From Agrostemma githago (Eukaryota; Streptophyta; Magnoliopsida; Caryophyllales; Caryophyllaceae): a stretch of DNA of 64,000 nucleotides. Below, in pieces: positions 33,289 through 43,470 of this stretch. The notes under the pieces were generated by a model, which saw only the letters and a list, made by a program, of their open reading frames with translations, searched no databases and was not told the DNA's origin. Numbering within the stretch: position 1 is the stretch's first letter; each line of letters opens with the position of its first letter. Position numbers and translations under genes: made by a program. The stretch is taken from NCBI GenBank assembly GCA_958450325.1, contig OY288256.1, positions 10,309,057 to 10,373,056 on the forward strand, written 5' to 3'.

Positions 33289-35059
33289 CTACTCGTACAT
33301 TTTTCCCTTCCCCTTATCTTTCGGGTCACGCGGATCCCGAGGCCGGCGAGGCGGGGGCGAACGTTCCCTAATCACGAGTGGAACTTCCTTTGCTCGAACC
33401 CGCTTCTTCGACTTCGGCTTCTCCGCCCTCTGCACGGGTTCAATCCGAGCCCGGATGCGCTCGGGTAGTCTATCCCGAGGACCAAGTCGGTCCTTGGCTG
33501 CCAGTCTTGGACCAAGTCTCCTTTCTAAGTCCGTCTGGGGGCCCGTTTTCCCCCATGTACCTTTAGAGCTGGACCCTTTAGTCAAAGTCTTGGTCTTCCC
33601 CTTTTGGCCTGACATCAATCGGACCATCGTAGCCGGGGTATCACCATCATCAAAAAAGCCTCGATTATCCTTAACATGTTCTCGGCGCAGCAAGTCAAAG
33701 TCTTCATCGGTCTTTAAAGCAGCACGGGCTTTAGCAGAATCGGCCTGGGTCCACTTCGTGTAGGAATCTGATACCCAGATCGAGGGAGAAGCTTTAGAAA
33801 CGGGCCAAGTGTGCCGGGTGTACCATCTTTGCGCCCAAATGTCACACATCACGTCCGTTAGCTGGGTAGACTCACTCACGACCGCTTCAATCTCCGGGAT
33901 TCTCTGGGCCCGACCATATTGCCTAAGTATGCGATCGGGATAAAGGTGAATCGTCTGCCTAAAAGATAGGATTAGTTGATAACGGGCCCTATCTCGCAAC
34001 TCTAATCCGGTCCAGGCATAAATAGGCCACCAAGGTACGGTCCAACGGATCAATGGGCCTCCATGGAAGGATAGCAGCTCGTCCCAGAATTTTTGGGTAG
34101 TAAGGCGAGAAAAGTCAACAGTTCGTCTTCTTGCCATCACCTGATTTGGGCGATATCGGCTTACGTCTAGAGGGGGATCCAGGATCGATAACCTCTCAAA
34201 AAGCCATAGCTGAAAAGTCAAAATTGCAAAAAAAGTCAATGTCAATTTCAAAAAATAAAAAAAAAAAAAAAAAAAAATCGCAAAATCGCAAAAATCGGAA
34301 AAACCGAGAAAATCGAGAAAAGACGCGAAAACCGCGCAAAAATCAAAGACCCGAAAACTCGGAAATTGCAAAAAATCAAAAATTGCGAAAATCAAGAAAA
34401 AAAAAAAATCAGCCTACCTGTAGAAGACGGGTGCTACCAGACAGCTTGATCGATGGGTCCCTCTTACGATTATCTAAACCTTGGATAATCTCCCCGGTAA
34501 TCAGCCAGGCGGGGCTGTGTTCGGTCTCCATTTGATCCGCTACAGAAAGAAGTCTGACATGGCCCATATAGGATAGCCAATCCAAATGACCCTCGAAAGC
34601 ATAAACATGGAGTATACAAAAAGTGAAGGCCCTACGGCTATATACCGGCATGACCCGAACGTCATCTTGATTCATAAATTTTTCAGCCAGATCGATCAAG
34701 GAGACTGTATTTCCTTCTAGCATACGGGATACCTCCATATGAGAAAGCCCTAAAAATTCTCTTAATTTCCTCCTTGGATCACGAACTGAAAAGGGGATAG
34801 CAGGACGAAGAATAGGATTCCACCCTCCTACAGCAGCTATTTCCTCAGGAATAGGACAGACTTCACCTCGAGGAAACCTAAAGACATGATAGGTATCATC
34901 CCAATAAGATAGGCAAGCATCCAGAAAGTGACGATCCACTTGCATCTGCCGAATAACGGATAACTGGGCAACGCCGTTTTGGTTCAGAATAACCTTGTCA
35001 GCATCTCTGAAGGTTCGGGACCAATCTTGCAGCATTCCGACTAATCGATCGATTCCCAT
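33289..35059 (-). CDS. Intact antisense two-exon gene, plant-mobile-domain-like protein
   Basis: Exon 1 runs 35059-34418 (214 codons from ATG, ending CTACAG before GTAGGC). The intron is 34417-34210: 208 bp, GT to AG, with a polypyrimidine-rich body on the coding strand and TTTTCAG at its end. Exon 2 is 34209-33289 (306 codons plus stop). The joined frame is open for 520 residues in phase 0, and element 1 has the same splice sites. Residues 40-110 resemble the plant mobile domain (WDDTYHVFRFPRGE, PIPEEIAAVGGW), found in MAIN/MAIL proteins and in transposons. The last 120 residues are strongly basic and end in a Lys-Gly-Lys-rich segment, suggesting nucleic-acid binding. The function in Tat elements is not known to me. 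Confidence 0.75.
34210..34417 (-). other. Intron of the antisense gene, element 2
   Basis: GTAGGC donor and TTTTCAG acceptor on the minus strand. The plus strand shows runs of A, including about 23 A at 34,255-34,277. The matching intron in element 1 is 258 bp and holds the palindrome array. Confidence 0.65.
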
Positions 35060-35163
35060 AATGAATTTCTAAAAAAGAGGACTAAGTTTTTTCAGAGCTT
35101 ATTTTTCTTAAAAGGAAGGAAGGGAGTCGTGAGAATTATGAATAAATTATGAGCAGGGAGATG

Positions 35164-35175
35164 AGTATTTATAGC
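35164..35175 (-). promoter_or_regulatory. TATA box for the antisense gene, element 2
   Basis: CTATAAATACTC on the minus strand lies about 105 bp before the antisense ATG at 35059. It is conserved in position with element 1 and suggests the gene has its own promoter inside the element. Confidence 0.6.
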
Positions 35176-35668
35176 ATGAAATCGGATTCTCCTCCTCACT
35201 TTGGGATTCCTAACCCCATGGGATTTAGCATACAGGCCTTTAATCCTAGGATCTAGCTAAGACATCCCGAGCATTCCTACTCCTTCTCAGAGTCAAAAAA
35301 AAATTCTTTAATCCTTCAAAATTCTTCCATCCAAAAAATATTCAAAAAAAATCTCTTCTTCAAATTTTTATTCCCCAGCACGAGTCATTTCTCCTAAAAA
35401 TGCGTTACATGCAAACTTGGCATAAATCATTATACAGGACGACTCAAGCAAAACCGTGCAAACAACTCCCCAGCGGCATAGGCTTATACGACAAGTCCGG
35501 TTCCCCACGGAGTTATCATCATCAAACTCAGGTACATTTCTAGTCTTCGGCCGGCGGGCCCTCCACGCAGGCCTAACGGACCTTAAACGACCTGACCGGA
35601 AGTCTGCCAGGTCTAATCTTTGATTTGCCTGGTAGCTACTCTGACTTTCGCCTTGTCCAAGCCTCAGT
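35176..35668. other. 3' untranslated region of Tat element 2
   Basis: Non-coding sequence between the antisense promoter and the polypurine tract. TTATTCCCCAGC near 35,369-35,380 is the point at which element 1 departs into its fold-back. Confidence 0.6.
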
Positions 35669-35682
35669 CAGAGTGGGGGCTC
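35669..35682 (+). other. Polypurine tract, Tat element 2
   Basis: AGAGTGGGGGCTC lies directly before the 3' LTR start and would prime plus-strand synthesis. Confidence 0.7.
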
Positions 35683-38179
35683 TGTAGACACCCACATTTT
35701 GACCGCCAGGTGTCTATAGCAGTTTCCGACAAACACTCGATGATGATCGGACGCAAAAATGCTTTAAATACTCAGAAACAGGCTCAAAATCATTGGCATT
35801 TGCCTTGGGCTCATTATAGAGTACATTATCTCACAAAACCAACCTCAAAATCAGGCCCAGTGGGTCGTTTCGAGTCAAATAAGACTAATTTGGGTCGATT
35901 CCGACACCGGGGGTAAAATCGTCTTTTTACGACCGAGTCGAAACCCGGTCCGAAATTTTCCCGAGACATGTGAGTCAGCCGTGACACCTCACACGGCTGA
36001 TCCCCACTCTAATCTTACAAAAATCAACTTTTCAAAATATTAAACAAATCCGTTTAAGGATAGAATTCGATCTCAAGTAGGAATTCTATCCGGAAACCGA
36101 ATAGGATATCGACCGAGCACCAATTACTCGGCCAAGACACCTAAATCAGCCGAAATACTCCTCAAATCAGCCAAGATTTTGGCTTCTCCACCAAGCAACG
36201 GAATTCGCATTCCTTTCGAACTCTTACATTTCCTATCCAAAAACCGATTCAAACACCCGACCGAGTACAAACACTCGGCCAAGCAACACACAACCAGCCG
36301 TATCCCCTTCCTTTTTTGACAAGAAAGTGGAATTCTCATGCCTTACAACTTCTACGTTTCCTATCCTAAGCGGTAGTTCAAACTCTCCTAGCCAAGGTCG
36401 GGAATATCCCTATAAATAGCCCCTTGCACAACTCAGAAAAGGGACACGAACAAGCATCAATTATTAACATGAACCACTAGCAAATATCATCAATCATTAG
36501 CATCCCTACACATCAAATACACATCAAAAAAATTAACGTCGACAAACCGATAATATTCTCGAAGGAAAACCGGTCCATTTAAACCCGAAACCCTTCACCC
36601 GAAACTCGCCCAAACCGAGCCGCACCACCGTCACCTCACCGACATATACTCGACGCTCCAGTGCCCAAGCCACGTCCCGACGAGCCCTGATCCGAGTAGG
36701 CTAAAACATGTAGGTTGAGGGTGCACAAAACCCGATCTCTTTCTCTTCCTTCTCCTCTCTCTCTCGTCTTTTTTACATAGGAGTCGAGTCGTTTTTTTTT
36801 TTCTTTCGTCGAGTCTTTTATCGATAATATCAAAATTATTTTCACACTAACGAACATTCTTAAAATATGATATCAACTCTTTAGTTGAATATCGTATTAA
36901 AAGAATTATATTAAAAGTTCGACGATATTTAAAATCGTTACATCTTTTTCAAATCACTTTTTTACAAAACCTTTTTTCCGAATATTCGATATCGATTTCA
37001 TAATCGAATATCGAATACGACGAATATCGAAAAAATAACATCGAGTATAAATTAATTCATATTTTGTACGCGATTTACCAAAATTAGCAATTTCGAACAA
37101 AAAATAAAAAACCCGGACAGACCCGCACGCGAGTCGCGCCATGCCCAGGCGACTCGCGCACGAGCCTGAAACCCGAAGTCTTTTTTTTAGCCTTTTTCGT
37201 TCGTTTTATTATTTATTTTACGAAACGATTTCAAAATTTATATCTTTTCTAAAACCATTCCGAGTATTTGATATTGATTTCATAGTCGGCTATCAAATAC
37301 AACGAATATCGAAAATATTAAGTCGAGTACAAATTAGACAATATTCGTACACGATTTAATAAAATTATCGAAAACCGATTTCAAAACAGGCCACCACGCG
37401 ACCCGCCGGTGACCCGGGCGAGCCGCGCGGCCGGCTGTTTTTTTTCGCTTTTTATTATTTTTTCGAACTTCGTTTTTTATACAAAACAACGTTCTTAACG
37501 ATATTTTTCAGATTTCGATTAATATTTATTTTCTTGATCTCGTATATTTATTTTATTTGCTATATTATTTACAAATCGATACTAACTCGTTTGTTTATCT
37601 TGTAGCAATTTTTTTTTTATTTGTTTTATTATACTAAAACGAATCTCACATGCTAAAACAACTTTGACGTTAATTTTAGTTGCATTAAACCGACTTAGCA
37701 ACCCGTTCAATTCCTCGCATGCTTAGGAAAACAATGTTTGCATATCATTCATCGTATTACTAACGCGCGTATTAAAACATCATTCGATATCCTAGTAGAG
37801 GCCGCTAATGTGCGGGCGGGGTTGGGTGTTCTTAGTGAACTTCCCAACACGTACCCTCACCCCTTACTCAGAACCGTGGTTTCCGGATGTCCGAATCCAT
37901 TGGCAACGAGAGTCATTCAATATACGATTAACCGCCCAGTCGGCATCGGTATTGATATGCAAAGGGACGAGCCCAATAAACTCTGACATCGGAACTAGGC
38001 CGTATTTTGTATACGGCCCACTACGACATAGAGTGGGCTCGAACGGTTCCGAATAACCATAAAATTCGGTGGCGACTCCGACTTCGATTTAAATTTCCAT
38101 TTGACCATCTCATGGAGATTCATTTGCCTCCCCAAACCCGCGCGTGGCCGCGTCGGGGTGGACCTATGTCATGTCCACA
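35683..38179 (+). repeat. 3' LTR of Tat element 2
   Basis: 2,497 bp, the same length as the 5' LTR and about 99 percent identical by eye. TG...CA ends; TATA at 36411-36418. It is followed by the GGTCC duplication. Confidence 0.95.
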
Positions 38180-38184
38180 GGTCC

Positions 38185-38221
<37 letters not shown>

Positions 38222-38425
38222 CTTCCTATTTAATTTTTTCCCATTTTTGTTCATAATTTTTATCATACTACCTTTACTATTTACAACATTTTACACATTT
38301 ATTATTTCATATTTACACACTTACTAATCTACCCAATATTTCTTAAATTTATCATTTTATATTCAATACTAAAAATTTGTGCCAAATATCCAAGAAAAGA
38401 TATAAAAAGACTGGAAGAAGTATTT
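38180..38425. repeat. Tandem unit 3, right part with rest of MITE-like repeat b
   Basis: After GGTCC it continues the unit 3 sequence, with an expanded T-run at 38,189-38,219, to GGAAGAAGTATTTT. The homology with units 1 and 2 ends there. Confidence 0.9.
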
Positions 38426-39171
38426 TCTTTCTGTTTTTTTTTTCTTCCAGTTGTATCACTATCTGCCAATTGTTGTATTTGATTCCAAGAAAATATTATA
38501 AATCCCAATAATCTATTTGTTGCTTTTTAAATTAACCGTAAGATTTATTCCATATTTTCGCTTGTAAGGAAAGCTTGGTTTCGGTTCAAGGTTACAAATA
38601 CTGTGAGACTAGTGAATCAGAGTCCGACATTAGTAAGTTACTCGAATCGGAGTCGGAATTGGAATCGGATTACGGCATCCGAAAATTATTTGGCCACGAG
38701 GACCCCGACTTTTTCCGCCGCCCATACTAACTCAATGAGGAAGAAGTTGAAAGGTTCTAACTAATAATAACCGACTTTGGCTATGATTATGTATTCAACT
38801 CTCTCCTTTTCAATTTCTACCCAATCACATCATGCCAAGCTTGTTACCTTAGAATTGAGTATTGGTTGTATAGAGCATGGAGAATGCTTTGTTTTCTATT
38901 TAATATAATATATAGAATGCGTAAAACATTAAACAAAACGTATTTTACATTGGTGAATGAGCATATAACTTTAAAATCGAATACAAATTTCCACAAGTAC
39001 ATATGGGTGTTTAGGTATAAAATCGGTATGCAGGAAACCAATGGATAAAAGATTACGGCCTTAGAAAGTAGAGTAACGTACTGATTGATAGAGTGAGCAC
39101 AAAAGTATTGTGGTCTTTGTTCTTAAAATGCAGATACAAGCCCAAAAATCTTATAGAAAATTATTTTTTTA
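38426..39171. other. Flank with rearranged copy of the 17-kb segment
   Basis: Positions 38,742-38,915 are the reverse complement of about 17,141-17,320. Positions 38,695-38,735 match 17,590-17,635 in the same orientation. The two blocks are thus joined in a different relative orientation here. No gene is recognised. Confidence 0.6.
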
Positions 39172-39194
39172 TTCACTACAAAAATAAATAGCCA

Positions 39195-39410
39195 TGCCAA
39201 GGGATATTTGCAAGGAAAAGTCATTACTTTCTAAAATAAATTTTTGCAAAGGACTTGCAACGGAATATGAAAACATGCAACGGATCAACAAATTTGCAAC
39301 GGTTTCATAGGTGTGTTCCCCTTAGCGCGTAAGCTTGCACAGAATATCATTATTTGCGACGGAAAAGTCCATTGGAGATTCACATTTGCAACGAACTATC
39401 TGTTGCAACC
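39195..39410 (+). repeat. CACTA 5' subterminal TTGCAA repeats
   Basis: About seven copies of TTGCAA, TGCAACGG or close variants within 215 bp of the left end. Such motifs are binding sites for the TNPA-type protein in En/Spm. Confidence 0.75.
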
Positions 39411-40177
39411 TCTCATAAACAAGGCCCACCCATCTTGTAATCCCCTTGTTCACTTCATTTGTATAATTAAATCGATAATGAAACTCCCAATTTCCTAACC
39501 CTAGTAACTTAACCCCCAACCCAAAATCCTCACCTTACCTCACTCCCTCCCTTCTCCGACTGCCACTTCCCTCCTGCCGGCGATTACCGAGGCCTCCCTT
39601 CTCTGCCGGCGCCTCCCTCCTCTGCCACGACTCTCCCACTTCGTTTGTCCTCCTCCTCACTTTCCTCCCTCTTTTTATTTTTCTATTTTTGTTTGTGGTG
39701 ATTCATCGGTGACCTCACTGTCACCCTCCTCCCTCTATGGCATCCTCGCCTTTCCCGGCGACATCCTGACACCATTTCCTTTTTTTTTCCTGTAATTTCA
39801 TGTCACCGACGCCAAAATTTCTTCTGTTGCTGGCGACCTGCGAGTTGCTCCTGCCAGAGTTCTTGTTGTTGACGTATTCCGTTATCCGCCGTTGATTAGG
39901 TATATTTTCTAATCATCAATTGAATTTTCTTCCTAATTGTTTTTGTTTGTGGAGTGTGTAATGACATTAGTTTTGTTTGTGGAGTTCTACCAATTATAGA
40001 ATAGTTAGGTGCACTCATTTGATTTTGGTGACTTAAATTAATAGATAATGCGGAAAGTTATCTAAGTCATTTAATTAAAATTATATCAGAGTAAATAAAT
40101 CCGGATCGCTACGGATCCTTACAACAAACGACTATTAATTAGATAGTCTTGATTCATTTAGTACAGAATATAAATTG
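39411..40177. other. CACTA 5' non-coding region
   Basis: Pyrimidine-rich to about 39,900 (repeated CTCC, CCTCC and CCGGCG). It resembles an untranslated leader. No open frame is supported. Confidence 0.5.
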
Positions 40178-40179
40178 TA

Positions 40180-40270
40180 CTCCCTCCGTATCTATATGTT
40201 CGTCCACTTTCAATATAATACTCCACTCATATATCAAATAAAGTGGACGAACATATAGATACGGAGGGAG
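40180..40270. mobile_element. Stowaway MITE, 91 bp
   Basis: Perfect 31-bp terminal inverted repeats (CTCCCTCCGTATCTATATGT...) separated by about 29 bp. TA on each side (40178-40179, 40271-40272). Confidence 0.95.
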
Positions 40271-40272
40271 TA

Positions 40273-41803
40273 TTTTATACAAACATATTATTAAATCTCT
40301 CTCGCTCAATTCCCCAACGTCTTAGACCTGAAAAAAAAATAAAACAGTGGACGCTGAGCGGGACAGCAACCAAGCCGTTCATCTAACTTCACCTCGAACA
40401 CATAAGACAATCATGTGAATAACAAATAATATGCTTATAAAAATATTAAAGGATATCACGTAATAGATAGTTTCCTTTACTTCAATTAACCAACATGTGA
40501 GGTGATGAAAACGGTAAAGTTTAAAAGATGAGACATTGGCAGCCATTTGATTTTAAAATCATTTTTCACGTAAACAGAGAATAAACACACGAGTCGTGGC
40601 TCCTAGTATCACCGCTACTCCATATTGGCTTGCATCTCACAAATAGAAGTAACCGTGTTACCGACTCGTAGACCGAACCGATCTTATGAGGTTTACATCT
40701 CACCCATAAGGCTCAATTGGGCCCGAACTTCTATTATATTATACGTTTATTCAAACGGGGCTCTGGGCTGAAATGAAAGCTGATGATTACATTCTCTGCA
40801 TCACCAAGAGGGAACCTACAGTTTTCAGAATCCTGTTCTGCCCCCGCTACCTAGGTGGTAATACTGATCAAGTACTTGTCTATATGTGCGCCACATACCC
40901 TACGCAGACTCTTGAACCGCAGCTCTCACTGCCGTAGGACGACTACCTTAAACACTTGGTCGAGTCTCGGACCGCAGCCTCCGAGTCTGCTTTTCATTAC
41001 AAGTGCAGTCGAAACACCACGCATGGTAGGATCCAACACAAGCTATTTGTCCTAGACTCGCATCGTAAACTTTATATAAAAGTCGCCCGTGAACAAGTAA
41101 TACATTATTTGATGACCTTCAATAATTGGTCGGACTCATTTGAAACAGTAAAATCCTCAAATACTTACTTTCAGTATGACAACGTTATACTTTAATCCTC
41201 AAGTGTCACCCGAAACATCATATCCCAAATATCATATAATATTTTTTATTTTAAAATAGTAAATTCTTTTATATGAAGTTTTATATAAAAATAAAATTTA
41301 AGGTATAATAATAATAAAATATTATTTTAAAATTTATAGTTTCTGAAAAATATAAAAGTTTATTAAAAATATAAATTAAGTCGTACTTAATCGATTTACA
41401 AAATTTTGACGTAAAATCAATTTTTTTAATATTATAAATATCATGTAAAAGTTTGGAATAAAATAAATCCATTTATTTTAGAAAATGAAATTTATAAACT
41501 TTTACCTATATAAAATTAATAAGTAAAGTTTTATTAAAATAAAACATTTTACAAGTTACTAATTTACTCTATTATTATAATATATAGACAAATGTAAAAG
41601 TGCTAAAGAAAATTAAATATGACTAAAATTACAATTATACAAAATATAAAGTACATAGAATAAACATACATAGCAAATAGAAGTAAATAAATCAAATACA
41701 ATGAAAATGATATAAGTAAATTTTATTAATCTAAGTTCTTTTATTCATTTTTTCAATTTCTCATATAAACAGAAATGTAAAGGTGATAAGTAAATAAACT
41801 AAA
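40273..41803. other. CACTA internal sequence, no gene
   Basis: 40,273-41,060 is of mixed composition with no recognisable coding sequence. 41,200-41,803 is extremely AT-rich. The missing transposase core would be expected on this side. Confidence 0.4.
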
Positions 41804-41808
41804 CATGT

Positions 41809-43449
41809 TGATGGTAGGACTTGCCGTGGGTCCTACCGATCAAGTATACCAACTAGACCTAACTAGTAGCTAGGGAAGTCGGGTCGATATCCACGGAGAC
41901 GGTTATAAGGTGTCTAGACTAGGTCTACCTAAAGACGAGGCTAAGTCACAAACAAACACAAAGATGACTAGAATTGACAAACTATGATGATGGAGAGGTG
42001 TTAAACTAGACTAACAATACACTAGATATGACAAGAACTAAGTGAAACAACTAAAAATTAAAGAAACTAACAAACTAGAGAAATGATAACTAAAGAGGTG
42101 GATAAATCAAATATGGGAGAGAGTAGGGTTAGTTTGGGTTCATAAGTGTAGTAGGATGATTGGGAGGTCAAGGGTGTAGGTTTCTCCTAGTTACTAAGGT
42201 CGTTTCGCGCTCTCGCGTCAAAGCCTAAGTCCGCACTCTCGTGTCAAAGACTAGACCCGAATGCTCATGCAAAGTATTACCCAAAACATAAGCATTCAAC
42301 CACAAATCGATCACAAAAATGAGAAGATGAAAACAAGCATGAGAAGCAAGACCACTACAACTCAAACAAGCAATTCAACAAACACATAGGGTACTCAACA
42401 TGTGACTTGTAACAAAGATTCCACCTTTTCCCTTAATCAAACCCTAATTACCCATAACCCACACTTAATCCCCCTACTAACCCCACAAAGAATCTACTCA
42501 CTTATTATCCAACTAAATCTAACACTATCAAGAGAAATCAACATAATAATTCAAACATCCATTATGAACTACAAGAACAATAAACAATATGTAAAGATTA
42601 GAACTTGATAAATAAACAAAGATTAAGAGAAAAGAGATTATACCAACTACAAGAGGATGAAAAAGATGAGAACTTGTATTAAAAGAACACCCAAAAAATC
42701 TCCACCAAAAGTTGTCAAGGATTGATGGATTCTTCAAGAGAACCTTAATACAAGATTAACTAACTAAATTAATCTAAGATTAACAAAAGTTAAGGGAAGA
42801 TTAAACTAATGAGAGGAGAAACTAAATCTAGGGTTTTGAATGTTGTAGAGAGGTCTAAGATAGTGTATGATAATGTATGATACTTAAACAATACAAGGGA
42901 GGAGTATTTATAAGGTTACAAGAGTGAAGGAGGATGAAAAGAAGAGGCGCGGCTACAGCCCTCTCTTCCCGACCGGGAAGACTTATGGTCTCGGCCGGGA
43001 AGGTGGTCCCGACCGAGACGGATCATGGTCTCGGCCGGGAAGGCCTAAACAGCAGCCTGCTCAAATGTGCACTCCTTCCCGACCGAGAGGGCACTTGGTC
43101 TCGGCCGGGAAGGCTCTGTAGGCCTCCAATAAGAGCTCTAAGGTCCCTCCTTGCTTCACATGGGCTTCTCCTCGATTCTCGAAGCTCGGGATCGAGTCTA
43201 AGAGGATCGGGAATGGGTCCCAAGGTCTCGGGATCGAATCCAAGGCACCGAGTGATCGTTCCTTCTCTTCGTTGGCTCCAAAAGTATAGGAAACGAGTCG
43301 GAATCGTTCCAATTCTTCATGAGTGGTCTCGGGAACCTAAAACGAGCTAGAAGAAGTATGAGTAGCCCAGAAATTGCTCCAAAGAGCGATTTCACAAGGG
43401 AAAACAGGACCAAACACAACAAATTAGGCACTACAAACTACACTTATCA
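41809..43449 (-). repeat. 3' LTR (left copy) of Athila-like element
   Basis: 1,641 bp. On the plus strand it reads TGATGGTAGG...CACTTATCA. A minus-strand TATAAATA lies at 42905-42912. Compared with the other LTR, most differences lie in the left 0.9 kb. Confidence 0.9.
42965..43113. repeat. Palindromic TTCCCGACCGGGAA-type array, left LTR
   Basis: Six or seven half- and full-dyads of TTCCCGACCGGGAA, GGTCTCGGCCGGGAA and CCCGACCGAGA type. They lie about 55-200 bp upstream of the LTR TATA box on the minus strand. Confidence 0.85.
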
Positions 43450-43470
43450 ACTCCCCCACACTTAACCCTT
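43450..43470 (-). other. Polypurine tract of Athila-like element
   Basis: Minus strand: GGGTTAAGTGTGGGGGAGT just before the LTR. The purine-rich GTGTGGGGGAG is typical of this lineage. Confidence 0.65.

Larger units (their letters stand above)
23176..38179 (+). mobile_element. Tat/Retand-type Ty3-gypsy element 2, complete structure, 15.0 kb
   Basis: Two LTRs of 2,497 bp each (TG...CA) flank a primer binding site, leader, gag-pol, an antisense gene and a polypurine tract. A perfect 5-bp duplication GGTCC lies at 23171-23175 and 38180-38184. By eye the LTRs differ at roughly 30 positions, or about 1 percent, which points to a recent insertion. The sense coding region has two in-frame stops, a 62-codon deletion in reverse transcriptase and two compensating frameshifts. 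This copy would need proteins from elsewhere to move. The antisense gene is intact. Confidence 0.95.

Noticed and set aside
33289..34395. Single-exon reading of the second antisense ORF with a Phe-rich N-terminus
   Set aside because: The first 62 residues translate the poly-T intron. Splicing at 34,417/34,210 gives a conserved in-frame join instead.
42924..43350. Identical overlapping ORFs in both Athila-like LTRs (also 51,022-51,448)
   Set aside because: They cover the palindromic array and are open because of GC-rich composition. The identity is that of the LTR copies.
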